Source of the DNA: Tritrichomonas musculus
Taxonomy: Eukaryota; Parabasalia; Tritrichomonadida; Tritrichomonadidae
NCBI GenBank assembly: GCA_039105265.1
Contig: JAPFFF010000497.1
Span: 1-21,436, forward strand
DNA length: 21,436 nucleotides
Direction: 5' to 3'
The notes beneath the pieces were generated by a model, which saw only the letters and a list, made by a program, of their open reading frames with translations, was not told the origin of the DNA and did no database searches. Shown here one piece after another: positions 1-5,527 of the stretch; position 1 is the first letter of the stretch, and the number at the start of each line of letters is the position of its first letter. The translations under genes were made by a program, and so were the position numbers.

Positions 1-95
1 GGCAACAGACTCATGACAATGATGATGATGATGACAATGATAATAACAACAATAATAACAACAACAACAATCAAAGAAGACCACAATTGATTTGA
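1..95 (+). CDS. 3' end of an upstream Polinton gene with Asn/Asp-rich tail (partial)
   Basis: Reading from base 3, 30 sense codons end in TGA at 93-95. The peptide has a run of Asp, then about ten Asn, and ends RRPQLI. The other two frames are less convincing: one stops almost at once, and the other reads as a Met/Ile/Thr run. The position of the stop, directly ahead of the same junction sequence that follows the next two genes, supports it as a real gene end. Low-complexity acidic or Asn tails are common in this element class. The function cannot be judged from the tail. Confidence 0.6.
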   Translation, partial: QQTHDNDDDDDNDNNNNNNNNNNQRRPQLI

Positions 96-115
96 ATTCA
101 TTGAATCATTTGAAG

Positions 116-126
116 TTTTATTTTTG
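116..126 (+). promoter_or_regulatory. Polinton gene-junction motif TTTTATTTTTG
   Basis: TTTTATTTTTG sits 6 bases before the ATG at 133. The same 11-mer occurs before the genes at 447 (410-420) and 1136 (1120-1130). A shorter TTATTTTTG precedes genes of the second Polinton (11898-11906, 16281-16289). The repeated position in the gap between a stop and the next start suggests a transcription signal. Whether it starts or ends transcripts cannot be told from sequence. Confidence 0.45.
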
Positions 127-132
127 GTTTAA

Positions 133-378
133 ATGAATAGTGCCATTAATGGTTTGAGTTGTGATACATCAGCTTTACACGCTCAGTTTAGAAGGGTAAA
201 GGATAAGATATTCAATGAATGCATGAATTCTGAAGATGACGCATTAAACGGAAAGTTTGATAAGATGATTCACACATTGTCAATATATAAACAACTATTT
301 AATGATATTGAATCGATTAAGATACAATTGAGAGCTATTGATGAACGTATCAAATCAGCTGAACAAATGACTTTATAA
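133..378 (+). CDS. Small coiled-coil protein of the Polinton (81 aa), function unknown
   Basis: The gene encodes 81 residues and is not recognised. It is largely helical by composition: the C-terminal half (about residues 45-80, IYKQLFNDIESIKIQLRAID) has hydrophobic spacing consistent with a coiled coil, and there is no signal peptide or membrane span. It lies between the Asn-rich gene end (stop at 93-95) and the HNH gene, on the same strand, with the junction motif just before its ATG and a longer copy just after its stop. The start at 133 is supported by that motif and by the match of its context (GTTTAAATG) to the start at 1136. It could be a small structural or regulatory protein of the particle; nothing more can be said. 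Confidence 0.65.
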   Translation: MNSAINGLSCDTSALHAQFRRVKDKIFNECMNSEDDALNGKFDKMIHTLSIYKQLFNDIESIKIQLRAIDERIKSAEQMTL

Positions 379-420
379 ATGAATCATTGAATGACTCATC
401 ATTGATTGGTTTTATTTTTG
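376..420 (+). repeat. 45-base gene-junction repeat, copy 1 (stop codon plus TTTTATTTTTG)
   Basis: This 45-base block begins with the TAA stop of the 81-aa gene and ends with TTTTATTTTTG. It matches 1086-1130, which begins with the TAA stop of the HNH gene, at 40 of 45 positions with no gaps. The genes on either side are unrelated, so the block is kept or copied as a junction unit. A likely role is the end signal of one transcript, the promoter of the next, or both. Confidence 0.65.
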
Positions 421-446
421 AATTTAATTTTTTTTATTTTCATTAA

Positions 447-1088
447 ATGAGTCAACCAGTTGAACAAGCTAACAATGAACCAGTTGTTGAATTTGTTCCA
501 TTGCTCAACTTTGAAGCTGATTATGAAATATTAAATCAATACCCTTTCACCATTAGGAAGAAATCAAATAAAAGAGTATTGAAAGAAAGTATACATAAAG
601 TAAATGGATATGTAGATGTTTGTTTGAATCAAAAATCATATAAAAAACATCGTTTAATAGCTCTTCAATTTCTTCCAAATGATGACCCAATTAATAATGA
701 TGTCATTGACCACATCAATCACGATAAGACTGATTATCATTTGGATAACCTCAGATGGTGTTCTCAGTCAGATAATTGTATGAATAAATCATCAAATAGA
801 GGAATTCAATACGAATTCATTGATGACATTCCTGATGATGCAATGATGATTGATTTCTATGAAACAAAGACAGAAAGAAAAGAATTTGAACCAAACAAAT
901 ACTATTATTATCATGATGAAACCAATAATGAAGATGTATTTTATGGAAAAATCACTGATAATCTTTATAAAGTATTACATCATAATATAGCAAGAGGAGG
1001 AAGTAATTATGTTGCTTTGAATGATACAACAAATAAAAAAATCACCGTATATATCAATCGATTCAAATATCAACATGATTTGATTTAA
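447..1088 (+). CDS. HNH homing-type endonuclease (NUMOD4/HNH-like), 213 aa
   Basis: The protein has the order seen in NUMOD4-HNH nucleases. A basic N-terminal part (about residues 25-68) ends in HRLIALQFLPN. The HNH core at about residues 86-113 carries IDHINHDKTDYHLDNLRW followed by CSQSDNCMN, with the catalytic-type His at residue 89. The remaining 100 residues are acidic and Tyr/Asn-rich and are not recognised. HNH enzymes of this kind cut or nick DNA with one metal ion. In giant viruses, phages and Polinton-like elements they are often stand-alone mobile genes. It lies in line with its neighbours, with a junction repeat on each side, and the start at 447 follows TTCATTAA. It may be a free-standing homing gene or may have been taken into the element's replication. 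Confidence 0.85.
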   Translation: MSQPVEQANNEPVVEFVPLLNFEADYEILNQYPFTIRKKSNKRVLKESIHKVNGYVDVCLNQKSYKKHRLIALQFLPNDDPINNDVIDHINHDKTDYHLDNLRWCSQSDNCMNKSSNRGIQYEFIDDIPDDAMMIDFYETKTERKEFEPNKYYYYHDETNNEDVFYGKITDNLYKVLHHNIARGGSNYVALNDTTNKKITVYINRFKYQHDLI

Positions 1089-1130
1089 ATGATTCAATGA
1101 ATGGCTCATCGTTAATTGGTTTTATTTTTG
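1086..1130 (+). repeat. 45-base gene-junction repeat, copy 2
   Basis: This is the second copy of the block at 376-420 (40 of 45 identical). It runs from the HNH gene's TAA stop to TTTTATTTTTG and ends 5 bases before the ATG at 1136. The closeness to the start codon implies a very short 5' leader, which fits the short leaders known from trichomonad mRNAs. Confidence 0.65.
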
Positions 1131-1135
1131 TTTAA

Positions 1136-1711
1136 ATGAGTTTAAATCGTGCCCGAATTCTTTCATCAGAAAATGATGCATCTGTCAAAACAGAGCAGAA
1201 CACAAACATTAATATAAACATCAAACCAAAGCAACCACAACCAGTTGAATATCCATCGGTTCAACCATTACCACAATCATCTCAAGCCACAAATTTTACT
1301 ATACCTCAGATGAATGGAGTATATCAATCACAGCTTCCAACAAACAACGTTTCCCTAGAAAGAGGTATCAGTGATATTGGAGCTGATATAACAGAACTTG
1401 AAACCAAAAACAAATTCCTTGAGATATTGTTATCAATCTATGAAACAAATCCAATAAAAGTCAATGATTTATTGATTTGTCATTCAAATACATTAATGGA
1501 ACTCATCAAATTACTAACACAAGCTGATAAAGTTGAATTGATTGTTAATGATGATTGTGCGTGTAATGGTTGTGTTTCTCGTTCCAAATATCTTTTGATT
1601 GATAGGATATTGGTGTACAAAAATAATGAATCAAATGACTTGAAATACAAATATAATAACATTTATACTGAACTCATTAGACACAACATATCATTAAAAA
1701 CATGTATTTAA
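1136..1711 (+). CDS. Unrecognised Polinton protein with Pro/Gln-rich N-terminus (191 aa)
   Basis: The gene encodes 191 residues and belongs to no family I recognise. Residues about 15-80 are low in complexity and rich in Gln, Pro, Asn and Ser, so probably disordered. From about residue 80 the protein becomes helical and Leu-rich (ELETKNKFLEILLSIYETN), and at about residues 143-148 it has CACNGC, a tight Cys cluster that could bind a metal or form disulphides. It is flanked by the HNH gene and by a tiny membrane-protein gene and precedes the packaging ATPase. That fits a virion-related role, but only by context. The start follows the junction repeat directly. Confidence 0.65.
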   Translation: MSLNRARILSSENDASVKTEQNTNININIKPKQPQPVEYPSVQPLPQSSQATNFTIPQMNGVYQSQLPTNNVSLERGISDIGADITELETKNKFLEILLSIYETNPIKVNDLLICHSNTLMELIKLLTQADKVELIVNDDCACNGCVSRSKYLLIDRILVYKNNESNDLKYKYNNIYTELIRHNISLKTCI

Positions 1712-1721
1712 AAACTAATAA

Positions 1722-1853
1722 ATGATATATGAAATATTAGTTATTTCATTACTGACAGGATTATTTTTAGTGAAGATTGTTGAACTATCATTAATGATAC
1801 CAGACAAAGAACCAGAACTCAGTGAAGAGATAAGAACAAAAATGTATTCATGA
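1722..1853 (+). CDS. 43-aa single-span membrane microprotein
   Basis: An ATG at 1722 opens a 43-codon frame ending TGA at 1851-1853. Residues about 2-26 form one strongly hydrophobic segment (IYEILVISLLTGLFLVKIVE and on), followed by an acidic, Pro-containing tail (PDKEPELSEE). It starts 10 bases after the stop of the 191-aa gene and ends 24 bases before the ATPase start, so it fills an otherwise unexplained gap in a tightly packed gene row. Small one-span proteins are common in adenovirus-like and Polinton-like gene sets, where they act at membranes. That comparison is inference, and no family match is claimed. Confidence 0.55.
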   Translation: MIYEILVISLLTGLFLVKIVELSLMIPDKEPELSEEIRTKMYS

Positions 1854-1877
1854 AGAGCTTTAACGAAAACTAAAGAA

Positions 1878-2822
1878 ATGAAAGGTTTCATGAAACCCAC
1901 TCAGTTTAATTATAAAGAGATTTTATTCTCTAGTGGTTCTGATTATGATGATGACCAAATGAGTTTTGCATTTGAATATGAATCATTCAAGCCAACAGTT
2001 AATGAAACAACATTTAATATTGATGATGAAATGAATAAAGCATATCAACGCAATGAATCAAAAATAAAGAATGAATCAATCAGACCAATCGCAAACGGTA
2101 TCTATTCATATTACAATTCATTGAACATACTCGTTGGTCAGCAAGGTAAAGGAAAGAGTCATATAATGCTACGAGATGTTATTCAAATGTCTCGAATGAA
2201 GAACGCTGGCTTTCATTTAATTGTTTATGTATCACGGAACGGAACAATTAACGATGCTACATTCGAAAGCCAACGCGAATTGATACAGCTACCAATAAAA
2301 ACTGTTGCTGACAGCAATGCTGAAGAATATCTTAAACAACTTGATTTATATAAAGAATTGTATAACAAATATTCATCAACACCAAAAATAGTAATCGAAG
2401 GGACGGAGTCCCCTTTTGCGAAGCAAAATGAAAAGAAGTTAAACGATATGTTTGAGTTTCTTCATATCAATAAACTAGGTCAACCAAATAAACCGCTAAA
2501 TACTATCATTCTTTGTGAAGACTTTTTGAAATCGAAACTAATTAAATCATCCTATTTTATCAATACCATTAGTCAGCTTCGACACAAGAATCTAATCATA
2601 TTCGTTAACATTCAGTTCTTCAAAGCTTTAACAACAGAATGGAAAAATAATGCAACATCATTCTTCATCTTTAGTGGTTATTCACGACAGAAACTTGGCT
2701 ACATATATCAACAAGTTCCATTCCCAATAGAGTTCGAAGAGTTATGGAATCGATACAGAACAATGAAAGCACATCAATTCGTTTTAGTCAATGTTCGAAC
2801 TAATAACCTTTCATTCATCTAA
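1878..2822 (+). CDS. A32-like DNA packaging ATPase (FtsK/HerA superfamily)
   Basis: The gene encodes 314 residues. The Walker A loop is GQQGKGKS at residues 87-94, with the phosphate-binding Lys at 93, and the Walker B strand is TIILCED with the acidic pair at 214-215. The following LRHKNLIIFVNIQF stretch fits the sensor strand of the A32/FtsK-HerA packaging ATPases, which drive genome DNA into virus particles in Polintons, virophages and large DNA viruses. About 80 residues before the ATPase domain are acidic and unrecognised. Two in-frame ATGs lie 12 bases apart (1878 and 1890); the first is taken, and the second is equally possible. The gene lies in line with the preceding ones. Its stop overlaps the stop end of the convergent gene at 2811-3269 by 12 bases. 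Confidence 0.9.
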   Translation: MKGFMKPTQFNYKEILFSSGSDYDDDQMSFAFEYESFKPTVNETTFNIDDEMNKAYQRNESKIKNESIRPIANGIYSYYNSLNILVGQQGKGKSHIMLRDVIQMSRMKNAGFHLIVYVSRNGTINDATFESQRELIQLPIKTVADSNAEEYLKQLDLYKELYNKYSSTPKIVIEGTESPFAKQNEKKLNDMFEFLHINKLGQPNKPLNTIILCEDFLKSKLIKSSYFINTISQLRHKNLIIFVNIQFFKALTTEWKNNATSFFIFSGYSRQKLGYIYQQVPFPIEFEELWNRYRTMKAHQFVLVNVRTNNLSFI

Positions 2823-3269
2823 TACAATTTGTTGTTGAACACCAACAAACAGTTGAGGTGTATTGATATTATATTTTTGTCTCATCTGTTCAATGAGTTC
2901 CTTTGTTTTCTTATCTGTTGCCTTTCTGATACTGTAATTATAATACTTATATTCTTTAAATGATTGTTCTTCACTTGAACCTTCAACAAAGAATTCAATG
3001 GACGTCGTTGATATTCTTCTTCTAACATTTGATGTAAGTGTTATATATTCGAGCCCGAGGTCGACTATCTTGTCGTGATAGAATCGTTTGAATTCATTTT
3101 CTTTGTTCTTCAATGATATGTACAACACTTTAGCTTTATATGCAGCCTTTCCACAAGGTATTGGATATCTATCACACAGAATTGAGAAATCACATTGTTT
3201 GAACTTCTCTGATTCATCCAACATATCAATAAGTGAATTGATGTAATCATAAACCTTTGGTGTTGTCAT
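2811..3269 (-). CDS. Unrecognised Polinton protein, convergent with the ATPase (152 aa)
   Basis: The gene encodes 152 residues on the minus strand and is not recognised. The N-terminal part looks helical, and CDFSILCDRYPIPCGKAAYKA carries three Cys. A strand-rich middle (GLEYITLTSNVRRRISTTSI) and a basic, helical C-terminal part (KKTKELIEQMRQKYN) follow. There is no membrane span. It meets the packaging ATPase tail to tail with a 12-base overlap, and its ATG lies 9 bases from the start of a divergent 32-codon frame. Minus-strand TTTATTTTTG at 3323-3332, about 54 bases ahead of the start, matches the motif used at other gene junctions of the element. Confidence 0.7.
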   Translation of the reverse strand: MTTPKVYDYINSLIDMLDESEKFKQCDFSILCDRYPIPCGKAAYKAKVLYISLKNKENEFKRFYHDKIVDLGLEYITLTSNVRRRISTTSIEFFVEGSSEEQSFKEYKYYNYSIRKATDKKTKELIEQMRQKYNINTPQLFVGVQQQIVLDE

Positions 3270-3278
3270 GTCTTTATC

Positions 3279-3377
3279 ATGAAATTAAAAAATAAAAACG
3301 TCATTGAAGACATCAACAGCCTCAAAAATAAAGTTCATCAACTTGAGAATGAATTAAATGAATTGTCCAGTAAATGA
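3279..3377 (+). CDS. Candidate 32-aa leucine-zipper microprotein
   Basis: The ATG at 3279 opens 32 sense codons ending TGA at 3375-3377. Residues V8, I12, L15, V19, L22, L26 and L29 alternate by 4 and 3, a perfect a/d heptad pattern over three to four turns, with Lys, Asn, Glu and Asp at the remaining positions (IEDINSLKNKVHQLENELNE). Such regular spacing is unlikely by chance in a short frame. It runs divergently from the 152-aa gene with 9 bases between the two ATGs, and it overlaps that gene's likely upstream region. It could be a real small dimerising protein, or a chance frame in a regulatory stretch. Confidence 0.38.
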   Translation: MKLKNKNVIEDINSLKNKVHQLENELNELSSK

Positions 3378-3429
3378 AACATCAATTGATGGTAATCATT
3401 AAATGAGTTCATATTATTTTTGTTCATTA

Positions 3430-3468
3430 GTCGTGTTGACGGTGGGCTTTAGCCCGACGGAAACCGAC
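3430..3468. repeat. Imperfect hairpin of about 39 bases followed by TATACTACT (inner copy)
   Basis: The core is GGGCT-TT-AGCCC (3444-3455), with outer pairing of GTCG (3430-3433) to CGAC (3465-3468). TATACTACT follows at 3474-3482. The arrangement repeats at 3823-3870: a 39-base hairpin, then TATACTACT, on the same strand. It may be a duplicated or older element end, or a subterminal binding site. Confidence 0.5.
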
Positions 3469-3637
3469 TGATATATACTACTAAACAAGTTCAAAGATGA
3501 AAGGTCGCAGGTCTTCGTATTGAACACAATTCATTTATTTTTGGTCATTTATTCAAAATTGTCTACCCGATTTTTGAACGAAATGAGGGGGTAATTTTGA
3601 AAAAGTGGCGATTTTTTGAGTCATGGCGCTGATGTTT

Positions 3638-3803
3638 GGGGTCTGTAAACCCTATGACGAGGGGGTCCATTTTTTATCACCTGCCCAAAAGCCCACCCTT
3701 ACTCTCTAAGGGCTCTGGAAATATACCATTTACTGAATATTATCTCAAGCAAGTCAAAGCCACACCATAAAAGAGGCTTGCATTTTTTTTGTTTACGGAC
3801 CCC
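3638..3803. repeat. Inverted pair GGGGTCTGTAAAC / GTTTACGGACCCC
   Basis: Bases 3638-3650 and 3791-3803 are inverted copies at 12 of 13 positions, 140 bases apart. Between them lies another hairpin, CCCTT (3696-3700) with AAGGG (3708-3712). With the two flanking hairpin-TACTACT modules, this makes 3430-3870 the most structured and most GC-rich stretch of the left half. No gene is seen here. Confidence 0.5.
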
Positions 3804-3822
3804 CGGTGAAATCATCGGCGCA

Positions 3823-3870
3823 GTTAGGTCTGGGCGACCGTTAAGGGCGCACAGCCTAACGTATACTACT
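3823..3870. repeat. Candidate terminal hairpin of the left Polinton, ending TATACTACT
   Basis: GTTAGG (3823-3828) pairs with CCTAAC (3856-3861). Inside it CTG/CAG, GCG/CGC and CC/GG pair across single mismatches, giving about 14 base pairs around a GTTAA-type loop. TATACTACT follows at 3862-3870. Read inward from the end this is AGTAGTATA, then a hairpin containing CTGTGCG. The start of the other Polinton at 11210 reads AGTAGTAA, then a hairpin whose first bases also include CTGTGCG. Confidence 0.5.
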
Positions 3871-3879
3871 TGGCGCTTT

Positions 3880-4300
3880 TTATTTCCAACCTTCGTCTTG
3901 ATTTTTTGTAATAATTCCAGATAAATTAGTTTGAGAACCGATACTTACATGTATCGAATTAAATCAGTTTTTGGCTAATTCATTACTGTAACTCCTTTCA
4001 TTTTTTGTTTTTGTTTTTCCCATCTTAAATGTGCCAAGTTCGAAAATTTTTGAGTAATCTGTAATGGCAGAATATTGGTAACGCCTATGTTGAAAGCAAA
4101 AGTAAATGTTTTAGGTTGAATTTTAACCTTTTTTGTACGAACAATATAAAAAGTTTGACAAAATTGTAAAGATTATCATCTGTTTAATCATCAAAAGGTT
4201 TGACAAGTACTTTCACTGGGCCAGTGGAACGAGATGATGAATCAATTACTACCATTTCATCATTTTCACCAAATATATCATTGGGTAATAAAACTGTCAT
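3880..4300 (-). pseudogene. Weak protein-like remains, minus strand, unidentified
   Basis: On the minus strand from 4300 to 3880, stretches read like protein. A 38-residue open start ends VKVLVKPFDD. Farther on come YQYSAITDYSKIFELGTF and GSQTNLSGIITKNQDEGW. The base composition is less AT-rich than the spacer to the right, and the start is preceded by an A-rich leader. No single frame covers the whole stretch, so if it was a gene it is decayed, with a few breaks. I do not recognise the family. The YSAITDYS-like piece recalls the core of DDE-type transposases, but this is only a resemblance. Chance open frames are a real alternative. Confidence 0.25.
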
Positions 4301-5510
4301 TTTGATTTTTTGTTTTTATTTTGAATAAAGCTTGACAATAATGCATTGAAAAAATAAAAATCAAAATTTCTCAAAAACAAGCGCATAAATCATTTTAATA
4401 TTTTTAATATATCATTTATTAAATATATTCATTATAATTTTTGTATTTTAAAAACAAAATACAGTGAAAATGTCCAAAGTGAATACCTCTCATTAAAATT
4501 TAAATTTAAAATTTTTTTCATTCAAATTAAGATTTTGTTTTTCACTTTTGTTTCAAAATTTTTGAATTAAAAAAACTTTGTCCCATTTTTAGAAAATTAA
4601 TTATCTCTCAAAAAATTGAATGAATATCTGGTTTTATATTTTTTATCAGAAATAAATTCTGAGAATTGAGAACAATTGGGAAGTCTAGATCAGATTTTTT
4701 ACAGAATTTTTTTTTTTTTTTGAGAAATTGTGATAAACTTTTTAAACTCTCAAAAAAATTATCGAGTTTTTAAATACAATGTTTTAGGATTTAGATCATT
4801 AAATTGACTTTTAGGATAATCAAGTTCGAGTCCACCTATATAACAAAAAGCTGAAACTATGATAAATAAAATATTTTATCATTTAATATATTTATATATA
4901 TATGGCACTAAATATAATTTATACTATTATCATCAAATAATAATAGCTCAAAATATTATTATTATCAAGATACTTAGAAGTAATTAGAAACAAAAAAAGT
5001 ATTCAAAAAGTTAATATTAATTACCTAAGAAAAGATATTTGAAAAATCAATAAAATTTGAGAAAAATTATGTATAATAAACAATACAGCGATTTTAAAAT
5101 GATTTTTTCTAATATTAATGAATTTATTTTATTTTATATGAATATATAATATTATAAATCAACTAATTTATGCGCAATATTTTTTTGTACAAAATATATT
5201 AATGTATATTAAAAAATTAAATAAATCACTTTTGTCAAGTATTGAAATAATTTATTTAGTATTTCATAATAAATAAACATTTTATATTTTTATTGATAAT
5301 TATTTATATATGATAGATCATTTATATTATATATAAGCAAGAAAAAAAATAAAAAAATTTTATTCTTCAAGATAAATTATCAAAACTAAATTCAATTATC
5401 ATTGAAAATGAGATAAAATTTTCCATTTTTCAATAGCCAACTTATTGAGATATTCAATTGAGATATACATGCTTTAAAAATTGAATAAAAAACATCCTTT
5501 TGAGATTTTA
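4301..5510. other. AT-rich spacer without a recognisable gene
   Basis: These 1.2 kb are extremely AT-rich, with many homopolymer A and T runs, including one T run of more than ten bases near 4710. The only neat structure noticed is a hairpin, TGTATTTT/AAAATACA with a 6-base loop, near 4443-4464. No open frame of useful length and no RNA gene was seen. It most likely serves as the 5' flank of the large gene at 5528. Confidence 0.6.
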
Positions 5511-5516
5511 TCATTC
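5511..5516 (+). promoter_or_regulatory. Inr-like start element TCATTC of the large gene
   Basis: TCATTC lies 11 bases before the ATG at 5528. The trichomonad initiator element has the consensus TCA-pyrimidine-(T/A), sits within about 20 bases of the start codon and sets very short 5' leaders. The match and spacing fit this and support the ATG chosen. Confidence 0.6.
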
Positions 5517-5527
5517 AATTATTTCAA

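Larger units (their letters stand above)
1..3870 (+). mobile_element. Polinton/Maverick element, right-hand part (left end outside window)
   Basis: The segment carries a Polinton-type gene set: an A32-like packaging ATPase (1878-2822), an HNH endonuclease (447-1088), small unrecognised genes and a small membrane protein, followed by a gene-free, GC-richer terminal region (about 3378-3870). The right end is placed at 3870, after TATACTACT, because Polintons are known to end in 5'-AG...CT-3'-like inverted repeats and because 11210 shows a matching AGTAGTA start next to a hairpin. An alternative end is 3482, where TATACTACT also follows a hairpin. The genes that can be seen all read open, so this part looks whole and fairly young. 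The other terminus, the target-site duplication, polymerase, integrase and capsid genes are not in view. Confidence 0.72.

Noticed and set aside
3403-3471. 22-aa plus-strand frame starting ATGAGTTCATATT
   Set aside because: It is too short, runs into the terminal hairpin, and is explained by the structured end region, although the ATG context resembles other starts.
3430-3482. Helitron 3' end (hairpin then CTRR)
   Set aside because: Only one of the two hairpin modules is followed by a CTAA-like sequence, and there is no Rep-helicase gene; the Polinton context explains the position better.
3823-3861. Integron attC-like site (GTTAGG...CCTAAC)
   Set aside because: The inverted cores point the wrong way for attC (which runs from RYYYAAC to GTTRRRY), and no integron integrase or cassette context exists.
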